In this document: positions 1 to 8,689 of the stretch, piece after piece
How positions within the stretch are numbered: position 1 is the stretch's first letter
How the letters are laid out: each line of letters starts with the position of its first letter
DNA from: Caldilineaceae bacterium
Lineage (GTDB): Bacteria > Chloroflexota > Anaerolineae > Caldilineales > Caldilineaceae
DNA: 64,000 bases
Assembly (NCBI GenBank): GCA_022842065.1
Contig: JALHQH010000040.1
Span: 1 to 64,000 of the forward strand
Reading direction: 5' to 3'
Translations under genes and position numbers: made by a program
Notes under the pieces: generated by a model
What the model was told of the DNA's origin: nothing
Database searches by the model: none
What the model saw: the letters and a program-made list of their open reading frames with translations, nothing else

Positions 1-130
1 CGGTCAGTGCGACGCACGCGATCCCGTTAGCCAGCAAAACTCCGGTTCTCAACTTGACTTCAGTATAGCAAGGGGTTTTAACCCCATTTCGTAAGATAGT
101 GCAACAGTATCACCTTGTCACCTTGCCCCC
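1..130. repeat. Dispersed composite repeat, copy 1
   Basis: Bases 1-70 match 18576-18645 in the same orientation with two differences. A short hairpin (AGGGGTTTTAACCCC, about 70-85) and the stretch to about 110 match the reverse complement of about 18452-18497. It ends in CACCTTGTCACCTTG, the same kind of unit that makes up the arms at 18395-18792. It lies just downstream of the DUF1992 gene and is cut by the window start, so a second arm may lie outside. Confidence 0.8.
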
Positions 131-131
131 C

Positions 132-752
132 TTACAAACTTCGACTCATCCCCACCCGCTTTAATTCATCATCCAAGATCAGCTTGAAGATCTCCAATCG
201 GGCAATCGGCTGTTGTAAGTTAACCGTGTTGATGCGCTTGTTCAAGGTCCCGATCTCGTCTTGCCAGCTTACCAGTTGACGCTGCCAACCAGCCTGTAGC
301 TGCTCGTGGGTTTGGGGATTACTGGTGGCGTGCCACGCTTGGGAGTAGCCCTGGGCGCGGCTGCGAAACTCGGTGCGAAATTTTTCAATCAGTTGCAGGG
401 TGGCGGTGCGATCGGTGATCCACTGCGGGGCAAAGCCATTATTTTTTAACAGATCATTGGCTAGCCGCTGATCTTGGCGTACAAATGGATTGTTCTCCTG
501 GGGCAGCGGTTTGCCCTTGTTGCGTAGATTATCAAACGCCCCGGTACGCATCGCCTCATCAATGCGATGGCTGATCAGATCGTTCCATTCGGTCTCCGTG
601 CGCGGGCCGGGCTGTCGTTCCTTGCTTTCTGTTGCTATCGCGGTTTTATCTGTCTCCGCGGTTGCAGCGGGAGATGTAACCTCTTTTACCTTTTCTTCTT
701 GGTAGGCGGCACTTTTTTCGCGCGCCCCCAACTTTTTAAAGATTGATTTCAT
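132..752 (-). CDS. DUF1992 (DnaJ-C28-like conserved domain) protein
   Basis: 206 residues. After a low-complexity, charged and Ala/Thr-rich N-terminus (about 1-50) comes the conserved DUF1992 region: WNDLISHRIDEAM at about 55, then GAFDNLRNKGKPLP, then a segment with NPF and LANDLLKNNGFAPQW. This domain is shared with eukaryotic DNAJC28 and small bacterial proteins; its molecular role is not established. There is no signal peptide or membrane segment, so it is probably cytoplasmic. The minus-strand gene stands alone, with the composite repeat immediately downstream. The family call is confident, the function is not. Confidence 0.85.
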   Translation of the reverse strand: MKSIFKKLGAREKSAAYQEEKVKEVTSPAATAETDKTAIATESKERQPGPRTETEWNDLISHRIDEAMRTGAFDNLRNKGKPLPQENNPFVRQDQRLANDLLKNNGFAPQWITDRTATLQLIEKFRTEFRSRAQGYSQAWHATSNPQTHEQLQAGWQRQLVSWQDEIGTLNKRINTVNLQQPIARLEIFKLILDDELKRVGMSRSL

Positions 753-1209
753 TATTTCTCACTTATCAATCGAGTGAGTCGTCGCCTTGGATCGTTACTG
801 CTCTGGTTGACAGCGACTCGCATCTGCCCTGTGCTGCGCGACCCATTGTGGTAGGTTACGCATTGATCGGGTGTTGCCCTGTTGCAATTTTGTACAAATT
901 GCGCCAAACTCATGATCAAGCGCAGTATAACAAGATGGCTGGGCTATGTAAAATCTGTGTAATTCCCAAAAAATAGCAGCTTACTACCGCCTATAACGCC
1001 GCAACTAACTGAACGTTGCGCTGATCTTATAGAAAAAGCTCGTAAAACCCAATTCTTTAGGTTTGGGATATAAGGGCGTACCGTTGTACGCTTCGCAAGC
1101 TCGCGCCGCGTACTCAACGGGGGAACGCAGCGCGCCCAAGGGTCACCGACCTTCAGGTCAATAGTAAACTTCAAGTTGAAGCTAAATTTCTTATGTAGAT
1201 ACCTTTGTC
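753..1209. other. Gene-free stretch between the DUF1992 gene and tnpB
   Basis: The short open frames here have no recognisable product or ribosome-binding site. The left part is presumably the promoter region of the minus-strand DUF1992 gene. The right part holds a hairpin resembling an IS605-type right end (about 1035-1076) and, on the minus strand, a CCCTTGGGCGCG motif (about 1125-1140) that recurs near 13205 and 18700. Confidence 0.5.
1035..1076 (+). mobile_element. Possible relic right end of an IS200/IS605-type element
   Basis: AAGCTC is followed by a hairpin, CCCAATTCTTTAGGTTTGGG. The intact tnpB downstream ends the same way: AAGCTC at about 2376, then CATCGCCTTTAGGCATGGGAG. The resemblance suggests the remnant 3' end of a second, related element, but no tnpB coding remnant upstream is convincing. 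Confidence 0.3.
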
Positions 1210-1238
1210 CTGACATGTTGCATAAGATGTGCTATACT
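1210..1238 (+). promoter_or_regulatory. Sigma-70-type promoter of tnpB, probably leaderless
   Basis: CTGACA at 1210-1215, a 17-base spacer, then TATACT at 1233-1238. The tnpB ATG is only 8 bases past the -10 box, so transcription should begin at or next to the start codon. I see no Shine-Dalgarno sequence, consistent with a leaderless mRNA. Confidence 0.6.
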
Positions 1239-1245
1239 TCAGGCT

Positions 1246-2400
1246 ATGAAAACGTACAAGTATCGCATTTACCCAACCAAAGCCCAGGGAACAATTCTTG
1301 GCAAGATGCTTGAGGAATGTCGCTGGCTTTACAATAAGATTCTTGAGACTCGTAAGAACAGCTACGAGCAGCAAGGGATCTCGTTAGGTAACTACGATAC
1401 GATGACGATGATTCCAATCTGGAAGAAAGACCGGCAAACCCTCAAGAACGTTCACTCTCAGGTCTTGCAGAATGTTAATATCCGCGTCGATCTGGCGTAT
1501 CAGGCTTTCTTCCGCCGTGTCAAGGCAGGCCAAGAAGAAGCTGGCTTCCCACGCTTTAAGGGCTATGGCCGCTATGATTCGATGACCTTTCCGCAGTACG
1601 GTAATGGCGCAAGGCTTGACGGCAGTAGCCTCATTCTTTCCAAGCTTGGTAACGTCAAGGTTAAGCTCCATCGCGAGCTTTGCGGTACACCAAAGACCGT
1701 CTGCGTGCGTCGGTCCAGTAACGGCAAGTGGTTTGCGACTTTCTCTTGTATTTGCGAAGCCACGCCCTTGCCCGATGAGCCGAAGCGAGTCGGGGTAGAT
1801 GTTGGGCTGCAGAGTTTTGCCACCCTCAGCAGTGGCGAGAAGATTGCCAATCCCCGTTTTTTCAAGCGGGAGCAAGCTGCACTAGCTAAAGCCCAGCGGC
1901 GCATGGAAAAACATGCCAAGGGTACGCCGGCAAGAGCAGCGCGACGCAAGATTGTTTCCCGTATCCATGACCGAATCACCAACAAGCGGACTAACTTCGC
2001 TCACCAAGTATCGCGCCAACTGGTCAATGGCTATGGCGTGATCGTCCTTGAAAAGCTGGCCGTCACTGAGATGATATCCAACCACACGAATGTCTTTGGC
2101 AACAAACTCAACAAGAATATTACTGATGTTGCTTGGAGCCAATTTGCACAGTTCACAGCCTACAAAGCGGCGGATGCTGGTAGATTGTTCTTGCAAGTTG
2201 ACCCACGCAACACCAGCAAACGTTGCTCTCGTTGTCAGTCGCTAGTTGTCAAAGACCTGAGTGTCCGTATCCACGATTGTCCTCATTGCGGCTTGGTCCT
2301 AGATAGGGACCACAACGCCGCGATTAATATTCTCGCTTTGGGATTACAAAGCGTCAACGCTACTCCGGTAGATGAAGTTGTAGAAGCTCATCGCCTTTAG
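1246..2400 (+). CDS. tnpB: TnpB-type RNA-guided nuclease (OrfB of IS200/IS605)
   Basis: 384 residues, full length for the family and without breaks. The N-terminal OrfB helix-turn-helix-like region begins MKTYKYRIYPTKAQ. The RuvC-type nuclease motifs are present: D185 in VGVDVG, E269 in VIVLEK and the DRDHNAAIN motif from 353. A zinc ribbon has C327/C330 and C345/C348. TnpB proteins are known as RNA-guided DNA endonucleases that use an RNA from the element's 3' end and favour retention of the element. All key residues are intact, so it is probably active. The ATG lies directly after a good -10 box. No tnpA is adjacent. Confidence 0.95.
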   Translation: MKTYKYRIYPTKAQGTILGKMLEECRWLYNKILETRKNSYEQQGISLGNYDTMTMIPIWKKDRQTLKNVHSQVLQNVNIRVDLAYQAFFRRVKAGQEEAGFPRFKGYGRYDSMTFPQYGNGARLDGSSLILSKLGNVKVKLHRELCGTPKTVCVRRSSNGKWFATFSCICEATPLPDEPKRVGVDVGLQSFATLSSGEKIANPRFFKREQAALAKAQRRMEKHAKGTPARAARRKIVSRIHDRITNKRTNFAHQVSRQLVNGYGVIVLEKLAVTEMISNHTNVFGNKLNKNITDVAWSQFAQFTAYKAADAGRLFLQVDPRNTSKRCSRCQSLVVKDLSVRIHDCPHCGLVLDRDHNAAINILALGLQSVNATPVDEVVEAHRL

Positions 2401-2415
2401 GCATGGGAGTAGTCA
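2250..2415 (+). ncRNA. Putative omega (reRNA) guide-RNA scaffold at the tnpB 3' end
   Basis: In characterised TnpB systems the guide RNA overlaps the 3' end of tnpB and runs through the right end of the element, with the guide taken from flanking DNA. Here a hairpin (ATCGCCTTTAGGCATGGG, around the stop codon) occupies that place. The 5' limit is a guess and no RNA evidence is available. Confidence 0.3.
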
Positions 2416-2555
2416 CTATGGGTATTGTATAGTGGGTATTGTATAGTAGATGCGCTGTAATTTTGGTGACTTTGTATTCTGGAAAAATTAACAGGTACAG
2501 GTATACTTATGGTTGAAGATTGCCTGCCTAGCGAAAGATAGGACGCGAGCACCCG

Positions 2556-3584
2556 ATGCGTTGGATCAGTGGGCTCTTTTGGAATCGAACAGAGCGGCGA
2601 TTACGGGCCGGTTGGCGTGTGCTTTTGCACCTGAGCTTATGGGTCATGATTCAGATTGCCTCTACCGTGGTAATTGGCTCACCGCTGACGACCGTGCTCA
2701 GTACAATTGCGCCGGCACTTGCCCCCATCGCTGGTGGTCTGCTCTTCTATTTATTAAATCTGTTGCTCGTAATTGCGGCCACCTGGTTAGTTGCGCGCGG
2801 CGTCGATTATCGGCGTTTTAGCGCACTGGGCTTGCAACTGGATCGTTACTGGTGGCATGATCTTGGTTTTGGTCTGGGCTTGGGGGCGCTGCTCATGTCC
2901 CTGATCTTTGTGGCCGAGTGGCTGTTGGGCTGGGTCACGGTGAGTGGTTTTTGGCAGACCGATCTCCTAGTAACGCCATTTTATCTGGCCATCTGGCAGC
3001 CGATTGCCCTCTTTGTGGTGGTCGGCATCAATGAAGAGTTGCTGGCGCGTGGCTATCAACTGCGCAATCTGGCCGAAGGCTTCCACTGTGCCAAGTTGCT
3101 CAATCGTTTGGTGATTGGCTGTGACTACCGTCAAGCGATTGTGCTGGCCTGGCTAACCTCGTCCGGCCTTTTTGGGCTATTACATATTTTTAACCCGAAT
3201 AGTACCTGGCGTAGCACGATGGTATTAATGTTGGCCGGGATCTGGTTGGGATTAGGTTATGTGTTGACCGGACGCCTGGGTATTTCGATCGGGTTACATA
3301 TCACCTGGAATTTTTTTCAAGGCAATGTCTATGGTTTTCCCGTCAGTGGCAATATGCTCAGTGCCACGACCGTTGTGCGCACCGTGCAGCATGGTCCCGA
3401 TCTGTGGACGGGCGGCGACTTCGGGCCGGAAGCCGGCTTGATTGGCATTTGTGCGATCTTGCTGGGGGCCGGGTTGACATTACGCTGGGTTCACTGGCGC
3501 TATGGGGTTACACGGCTGGACCCGGCGCTTGTCGATTATCAACCGTATCAAGCGCTCCCCAATATTAATCAGAAGCTATCATAG
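2556..3584 (+). CDS. CPBP family intramembrane metalloprotease (CAAX/Abi type)
   Basis: 342 residues, with about eight hydrophobic segments. The three motifs of the Rce1/CPBP clan are visible: EE160-161 in NEELLARGYQLRN, H210 in FGLLHIF, and H248 with N252 in HITWNFF. These would form the membrane-embedded zinc or water-activating site. Bacterial members cleave membrane-bound peptides or act in bacteriocin self-protection; the substrate here is unknown. Its last codons overlap the first unit of a 14-bp tandem repeat, and argH follows 60 bases later, so the two may be cotranscribed. No clear Shine-Dalgarno precedes the ATG, so the exact start is less certain than the family. Confidence 0.88.
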   Translation: MRWISGLFWNRTERRLRAGWRVLLHLSLWVMIQIASTVVIGSPLTTVLSTIAPALAPIAGGLLFYLLNLLLVIAATWLVARGVDYRRFSALGLQLDRYWWHDLGFGLGLGALLMSLIFVAEWLLGWVTVSGFWQTDLLVTPFYLAIWQPIALFVVVGINEELLARGYQLRNLAEGFHCAKLLNRLVIGCDYRQAIVLAWLTSSGLFGLLHIFNPNSTWRSTMVLMLAGIWLGLGYVLTGRLGISIGLHITWNFFQGNVYGFPVSGNMLSATTVVRTVQHGPDLWTGGDFGPEAGLIGICAILLGAGLTLRWVHWRYGVTRLDPALVDYQPYQALPNINQKLS

Positions 3585-3626
3585 AGAAGTTATCATAGAG
3601 AAGTTATCATAAAAAAGTTATCGTAG
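3571..3626 (+). repeat. Four 14-bp tandem repeats in the argH leader
   Basis: Units of AGAAGTTATCATAG with small changes at 3571-3584, 3585-3598, 3599-3612 and 3613-3626. They are followed by a diverged AGAAGGAAGTAAGG that supplies the argH ribosome-binding site. The first unit contains the stop codon of the preceding gene. Confidence 0.85.
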
Positions 3627-3644
3627 AGAAGGAAGTAAGGGATC

Positions 3645-5036
3645 ATGGCTAGTAAATTATGGGGGGGACGTTTTACCGGCAAAACTGACCCCCTGATGGA
3701 AGCCTTTAACGCTTCTATCGGTTTTGACCAAAAACTCTGGGCGGTTGATCTGCGCGGCAGCCAGGCCTATGCGCGTGCCCTCGCCCGCACCGGCATTATC
3801 ACCGATAGTGAGGCCGCCGAGATTGTCGCTGGCCTGGATCAGGTGGCCGCCGAATGGCAGGCCGGTCAGTTCACCTTGGTCGCAAGTGATGAGGATATTC
3901 ATACGGCCAATGAGCGGCGGCTGACCGAGTTAATTGGGCCGGTCGCTGGTAAACTACACACGGGGCGCAGCCGCAACGATCAGATCGCGACGGATATCCG
4001 CCTCTGGCTGCGTGAGCAAATTACAGAACTGCGCATCCACCTGCATCAACTGATCCGGGTGACGGTGGAACGCGCCGAAGTGGAAATTGATCTGCTCATG
4101 CCCGGCTACACCCACCTGCAGCCGGCCCAACCAATTCGGTGGAGCCATTGGCTGTTAAGCCATGCTTGGGCCTGGCAGCGCGATGCCCAACGTTTGGATG
4201 AGCTCGCGGTCCGCGTGAATGTCATGCCGCTGGGCAGTGGCGCGCTGGCCGGGAACCCCTTTGCCATCGACCGTGTCGCCTTGGCGGCTGATCTGGATTT
4301 TGCGGACATCACCCATAACAGCATGGATGGCGTGGCTGACCGCGACTTTATTGCCGAAATGCTCTTTTGGGCGACGATGACCATGGTCCATCTGAGCCGG
4401 CTGGCCGAGGATCTGATCATCTACAGCAGCCGCGAGTTTAGTTTTGTCACGTTGGCAGACGCCTATAGCACGGGCAGCAGTATTATGCCCCAGAAGAAAA
4501 ACCCCGACGCGCTGGAATTACTGCGTGGCAAATCGGGGCGGGTGATGGGTAGCATGACCGGCTTGATGACGACGCTGAAGGGGCTGCCCTCGACCTACAA
4601 CAAGGATCTGCAGGAAGACAAAGAGCCACTCTTTGATGCTGTCCATAATCTCAACAGCTCGATCCAGATTGCCTGTGGCGTGATCTCAACGCTGACTCCC
4701 AATCAGCGGGCGCTCACCGCTGCGCTCAGCCCGGAACTGTTGGCCACTGATCTGGCTGAATATCTGGTGCGTAAGGGCGTGCCCTTCCGTGAGACGCACC
4801 ATGTGGCCGGGGCCGCGGTGCAGATGGCCGAGATGCAAGCCATTCCGCTTTCGGCCCTAACCCTGGATGATCTGCTGACGTTGCACGACGCCTTTACCGA
4901 AGATGTCGCCCAAGTTTGGGATTTTGCCCAGAGTGTGGAACGGCGTGACGCAGCCGGTGGGACGAGCCGGCGGGCTGTGCTGGAGCAGATCACCTTGCTG
5001 CGCAAGTGGCTTGACGCCGAAGGAGGTCAACCTTAA
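3645..5036 (+). CDS. argH: Argininosuccinate lyase
   Basis: 463 residues, the normal length. It converts argininosuccinate to arginine and fumarate, the last step of arginine synthesis, in the cytoplasm as a homotetramer. Fumarase/aspartase superfamily signatures are clear: the N-terminal LWGGRFTG, TGRSRNDQ near 106, the TxxQPAQP region near 155, and the mobile loop GSSIMPQKKNP with the catalytic serine at about 278-279. The ATG has a purine-rich AGAAGGAAGTAAGG upstream. No other arginine genes are in the window. A 14-bp tandem repeat forms its leader. Confidence 0.97.
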   Translation: MASKLWGGRFTGKTDPLMEAFNASIGFDQKLWAVDLRGSQAYARALARTGIITDSEAAEIVAGLDQVAAEWQAGQFTLVASDEDIHTANERRLTELIGPVAGKLHTGRSRNDQIATDIRLWLREQITELRIHLHQLIRVTVERAEVEIDLLMPGYTHLQPAQPIRWSHWLLSHAWAWQRDAQRLDELAVRVNVMPLGSGALAGNPFAIDRVALAADLDFADITHNSMDGVADRDFIAEMLFWATMTMVHLSRLAEDLIIYSSREFSFVTLADAYSTGSSIMPQKKNPDALELLRGKSGRVMGSMTGLMTTLKGLPSTYNKDLQEDKEPLFDAVHNLNSSIQIACGVISTLTPNQRALTAALSPELLATDLAEYLVRKGVPFRETHHVAGAAVQMAEMQAIPLSALTLDDLLTLHDAFTEDVAQVWDFAQSVERRDAAGGTSRRAVLEQITLLRKWLDAEGGQP

Positions 5037-5060
5037 ATTTTCAAACCTCTTAAAGGCTGT

Positions 5061-5089
5061 TTGACAAGTCGAATAAAGTTTGTTACGCT
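5061..5089 (+). promoter_or_regulatory. Possible sigma-70 promoter P1 of the oppDF-like pair
   Basis: TTGACA at 5061-5066, 17 bases, then TACGCT at 5084-5089. The -35 box is perfect and the -10 box weak. If used, the leader would be nearly 500 bases long. Confidence 0.35.
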
Positions 5090-5118
5090 GATAGTTAGCC
5101 GCCCTTTATTAGGCAGGT

Positions 5119-5147
5119 TTGACACAAGTTTTACAATGTGGTAAATC
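5119..5147 (+). promoter_or_regulatory. Possible sigma-70 promoter P2 of the oppDF-like pair
   Basis: TTGACA at 5119-5124, a 17-base spacer, then TAAATC at 5142-5147. It repeats the arrangement 58 bases upstream. Confidence 0.35.
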
Positions 5148-5581
5148 CTGTACACACAAATCCTCCACTTATTGTGTGAAAGGCTTTATACAAACTTTTG
5201 CCAAAGGTTCTTCATCTGTTGTAACATACTTTGAACCTCATCTACTACAGCAGTATATACGATGATTGCTTTGAAAACCGCAGCGTCTATCTCGTCTCCG
5301 CATGAGCAGGACGTTCGATTTTTAACCAGCAGACCGTATAAACGTTTTCTCATCAGCAAATTGCTTAACCGATCGCTGCATACACGCTACTTCCTGGTCA
5401 CCTTACCTCTGGTGTGACATCATTCATTGCATCGGTGAGCTTTGGTGAGCGCGACTCTATGTATGGTTGACGATGTATGGTTGATGATACTAGGCTAGCG
5501 CAAAATTTAATGTGAGGCCCATGAATCCATCTTTATCTTCTATTCTTGATTTGTCTATCTGTTATTGCAAGAGGAGCGTTT

Positions 5582-6604
5582 ATGGCGAAATTGCTTGAAG
5601 TGAAGAATTTAAAGACGCAATTCTTCACCCAAGACGGCGTCGTTCACGCAGTAAACGGCATCACCTACTCGGTGGGCGCCGGTGAAACTGTCGCCATCGT
5701 TGGTGAATCTGGTTCGGGCAAAAGTGTCGGCGTCATGTCGCTGATTCGTTTAATCCCACAACCACCAGGAAAAATTGTTGACGGGCAAGTGCTCTTTGAT
5801 GGGCAGGATTTGCTCAAGCTGAACGAGGAAGAGCTGCGTCATGTGCGCGGCAACCGGATTGCCATGATCTTCCAAGATCCCATGACGTCGCTCAACCCGG
5901 TGTTGACGGTCGGGCGACAGATTACCGAGGCGCTCGAGTTGCACCTCAATATGTCACGCGAACAGAGCCGTAAGCGCGCGATTGAACTGTTGCAACTGGT
6001 CGGGATCCCTGGCGCCGAGTCACGGATTGATGATTATCCTCATCAATTCTCGGGCGGTATGCGGCAGCGCGTGATGATCGCGATGGGGCTAAGTTGTAAC
6101 CCACAATTGCTCATCGCCGACGAGCCCACCACGGCGCTCGATGTGACGATTCAGGCGCAGATTGTTGACTTGGTTGGCCGTTTGAAAGATGAACTGGGCA
6201 TGGCGATCATCTGGATCACCCACGATCTAGGGGTTGTCGCTGGGATGGCGCAACGGGTACTCGTGATGTACTCCGGCTTTATTGTGGAAGAAGCGCCGGT
6301 CAATGACATCTACGCCCAGCCCTTCCACCCGTACACCCTTGGTCTGTTGCGCTCTATTCCTCGGCTCGATTTAGGCCGCCAAAAGCGGCTGATTCCGATT
6401 GAAGGGTTACCACCCGATTTGCTGGAAGCACCCTCCCATTGCCCCTTTGCCCCGCGTTGTTCGTTTGCCTCCGAAAAGTGCTGGCAGGAAAATCCACCAC
6501 TAGAAACAGTCGCACCCGACCACAAAAGTGCTTGTTGGAACTGGCGTGATCTGATTGATGTCAAAATCCAAGTTTCAGAGAAGAGTGAGGCGGTGGCCCC
6601 ATGA
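5582..6604 (+). CDS. Oligopeptide/dipeptide ABC transporter ATPase (OppD/DppD-like)
   Basis: 340 residues from the ATG at 5582, chosen because AGAGGAG lies at proper distance; an upstream in-frame start at 5546 lacks one. It has Walker [10 protein letters not shown]-loop, signature FSGGMRQR, Walker [13 protein letters not shown] and the switch His in WITHDLG. A C-terminal oligopeptide/dipeptide extension carries a Cys-rich stretch ([14 protein letters not shown]) that in the family can bind an iron-sulfur cluster. It should work as a heterodimer with the next gene product to drive peptide uptake. No permease gene is directly attached, so the pair may serve the permeases further downstream or elsewhere. 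Confidence 0.93.
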   Translation: MAKLLEVKNLKTQFFTQDGVVHAVNGITYSVGAGETVAIVGESGSGKSVGVMSLIRLIPQPPGKIVDGQVLFDGQDLLKLNEEELRHVRGNRIAMIFQDPMTSLNPVLTVGRQITEALELHLNMSREQSRKRAIELLQLVGIPGAESRIDDYPHQFSGGMRQRVMIAMGLSCNPQLLIADEPTTALDVTIQAQIVDLVGRLKDELGMAIIWITHDLGVVAGMAQRVLVMYSGFIVEEAPVNDIYAQPFHPYTLGLLRSIPRLDLGRQKRLIPIEGLPPDLLEAPSHCPFAPRCSFASEKCWQENPPLETVAPDHKSACWNWRDLIDVKIQVSEKSEAVAP

Positions 6605-7614
6605 GTGAAGTAAACGGGAACACGGCCAATGGCCGCGGTGGCAAGTTACTCGAAGTTCGTGATCTAAAGATGCACTTCCCGATTACGCGCGGGATTATTG
6701 TGCAGCGTCAAGTTGGTGCGATTAAAGCGGTCGATGGCATTGATTTTACCCTCTTCCGCGGGGAAACGCTGGGCTTGGTCGGTGAGTCGGGGTGTGGCAA
6801 ATCAACGACTGGGCGCGCCATTCTCCAACTGCATCGCCCCACCCACGGTGAAGTCCTGTTCGAGGGCAAGGATCTGACCAAGACCAAGGGCGAAGAGTTG
6901 CGCAAAATGCGCCGGCGGATGCAGATGATCTTCCAGGATCCCTACGCCTCGCTCAACCCACGTATGACGGTCGGCAGTATCATCGGTGAGCCACTGGAAG
7001 TCCACGGGATTGGTTCTGGACGTAAAGATCGCCAGGAACGGGTCCAGGCTTTGCTGAAGACGGTAGGGCTTAACCCTTACTTCGTCAACCGCTATCCTCA
7101 CGAGTTCTCTGGTGGACAGCGGCAACGCATTGGGATTGCGCGTGCGTTGGCCGTCAATCCCTCGTTCATTGTCTGTGATGAACCGATCTCGGCGTTGGAT
7201 GTTTCGATTCAGGCGCAGATCATCAACCTGCTGGAAGATTTGCAGGAAGAGTTGGGGCTGACCTACCTCTTCATTGCTCATGATCTCTCCGTGGTGCGTC
7301 ACATCTCGGACCGGATCGCCGTGATGTACCTGGGGAAAATTGCGGAAGTGGCGGATCGTGATGAACTCTACGCCAATCCCATGCACCCTTATACCCAAGC
7401 GTTGCTCTCCGCGGTGCCGATTCCCGATCCGAAAATTGAAAATCAGCGGCGGCGCATGATCCTCGAAGGTGATGTCCCAAGTCCGGCCAATCCCCCTAAA
7501 GGTTGCAACTTCTCGACGCGCTGCCCACGGGTGATGGATATCTGCAAGGAAAAAGATCCGCCCTTCAAGGAATATAGCCCTGGGCACCAGGTTGCCTGCT
7601 GGCTGCACGAATAA
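6601..7614 (+). CDS. Oligopeptide/dipeptide ABC transporter ATPase (OppF/DppF-like)
   Basis: 337 residues, overlapping the previous gene by ATGA (translational coupling). It has Walker A GESGCGKS, signature FSGGQRQR, Walker [13 protein letters not shown], switch His in FIAHDLS and a C-terminal [14 protein letters not shown]ys cluster typical of OppF/DppF. Its mate is the OppD-like protein at 5582. A rho-independent terminator lies about 90 bases past the stop, so this pair forms a two-gene unit. Confidence 0.93.
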   Translation: MSEVNGNTANGRGGKLLEVRDLKMHFPITRGIIVQRQVGAIKAVDGIDFTLFRGETLGLVGESGCGKSTTGRAILQLHRPTHGEVLFEGKDLTKTKGEELRKMRRRMQMIFQDPYASLNPRMTVGSIIGEPLEVHGIGSGRKDRQERVQALLKTVGLNPYFVNRYPHEFSGGQRQRIGIARALAVNPSFIVCDEPISALDVSIQAQIINLLEDLQEELGLTYLFIAHDLSVVRHISDRIAVMYLGKIAEVADRDELYANPMHPYTQALLSAVPIPDPKIENQRRRMILEGDVPSPANPPKGCNFSTRCPRVMDICKEKDPPFKEYSPGHQVACWLHE

Positions 7615-7705
7615 AGCACGCCTTGTTATACTTCGCGCTGCATGAGAACTCCAGTTTGGTACAGTGGTAAAACTCGGTTCTCATTTCAACCGCAGGATAA
7701 AATAG

Positions 7706-7743
7706 TAAAAACACCTGACATCTGCACACGTCGGGTGTTTTTA
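7706..7743 (+). terminator. Rho-independent terminator after the oppDF-like pair
   Basis: AAAAACACCTGAC and GTCGGGTGTTTTT form a stem with a 10-base loop and a U tract. The rest of 7615-7978 shows nothing I can support beyond the expected promoter of the sigma-factor gene, which I could not place. Confidence 0.85.
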
Positions 7744-7978
7744 TTTCAATGTTCGCAATTTCAATATCGTACAATCACCGTTTGGCAGCGCGACGTACCT
7801 GATCACCCCCCCACCCTTGAATTGGTACCATTACGCTTGAATTAAGAACCGGCCGTCTTGCTGGTGTCGAAACCTCCATGCTCAATCAGCGCGCAGTACA
7901 CGTTGTAACCCTTTTGCCTATAGAGTATAAGCTGTTCTATCCTTTGTCAACGTCATCTGATCCATTACTTCAGCGGGT

Positions 7979-8641
7979 ATGGCTGTGCAAGACGTAAATA
8001 TCGCTGTGCCGTGGCCACCCATGGCTCTATTACCCAATACCTATGCGGTGCCGCAAGAGACACCTGAATTGGTGCGCGGCTTTCAGCAGGGGTCAGCTAC
8101 CGAAAAAGCACACACTTTTTCGGCCATTTACAACCGGTATTGCCGGCCGATTTGGGATTATATCTATACTCAAGTTGATGGTGCCGACGCTGATGCCAAA
8201 GACATCTTTGGCCAGGTTTGGTTGGTTGCGCTAGAAGAATTAACGCGTTTTGAATATCGGGCCGAAACCGCCGCCGATGATCCCTTGCGCTCCTGGCTCT
8301 TTCGCTGTGCAGCCAACCGCGTGAAGCAATATTACCGTGAGAAACATACGAAGGTCCCGCTGGAATTGGTCGAGAGTTTTGTTTGGGCGCGGTTGGATGG
8401 GCAGGATACGACCCTCTTTGAATTGTTTGTGCCCACAGTAACCACTCAGGCCAATCAACTGGTCTATAACGCAACGCGGACCTTGAATCATGAACAGCAG
8501 GTGATCCTGCGCCTGCGTTACAATGGGGATATGACCTTTGCCGAAATTGGTGACTATCTGGGTAAAAGCGAAGGATCTGTCAAGGTTCAACACCATCGCC
8601 TACTTAAAAAGTTGCGCACCTTGTTGGAAGCTGCTGCATAG
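7979..8641 (+). CDS. ECF-like sigma-70 family RNA polymerase sigma factor
   Basis: 220 residues. Sigma region 2 spans about 35-115 (IYNRYCRPIWDYIY, then AKDIFGQVWLVAL and RSWLFRCAANRVKQYYREK). A linker follows, then region 4 at about 160-218 with an HTH (TFAEIGDYLGKSEGSVKVQHHR). Sigma regions 1.1 and 3 are absent, as in group 4 factors. It should direct RNA polymerase to a specific regulon. The next gene, 48 bases downstream, encodes a membrane protein with a cytoplasmic HTH domain, in the place where an anti-sigma factor often lies. No classical zinc anti-sigma motif is present there. Confidence 0.9.
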   Translation: MAVQDVNIAVPWPPMALLPNTYAVPQETPELVRGFQQGSATEKAHTFSAIYNRYCRPIWDYIYTQVDGADADAKDIFGQVWLVALEELTRFEYRAETAADDPLRSWLFRCAANRVKQYYREKHTKVPLELVESFVWARLDGQDTTLFELFVPTVTTQANQLVYNATRTLNHEQQVILRLRYNGDMTFAEIGDYLGKSEGSVKVQHHRLLKKLRTLLEAAA

Positions 8642-8689
8642 CAGTTGGTCGTAGGTGTTTGGGCAAATTATACATAGTGTAAATCAATT

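Larger units (their letters stand above)
1200..2420 (+). mobile_element. Solitary tnpB (IS1341-type) element of the IS200/IS605 group
   Basis: An intact tnpB with no Y1 transposase (tnpA) next to it. The 3' side carries the characteristic CTTTAGGCATGGGAG hairpin followed by AGTCAC. Exact ends cannot be fixed from one copy; the limits given are approximate. Movement would need a TnpA supplied from elsewhere. Confidence 0.5.
5037..5581. other. Long intergenic region upstream of the oppDF-like pair
   Basis: Apart from two possible tandem promoters (5061-5089, 5119-5147) I see no supported gene. A 51-codon frame at 5262-5417 has no ribosome-binding site and no recognisable product. Small repeats (GTATGGTTGA twice at about 5460-5481) lie near the right end. 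AGAGGAG at about 5570 is the ribosome-binding site for 5582. Confidence 0.6.

Noticed and set aside
5262..5417. 51-codon frame in the 5.0-5.6 kb gap
   Set aside because: No ribosome-binding site, no similarity I recognise, normal chance length.
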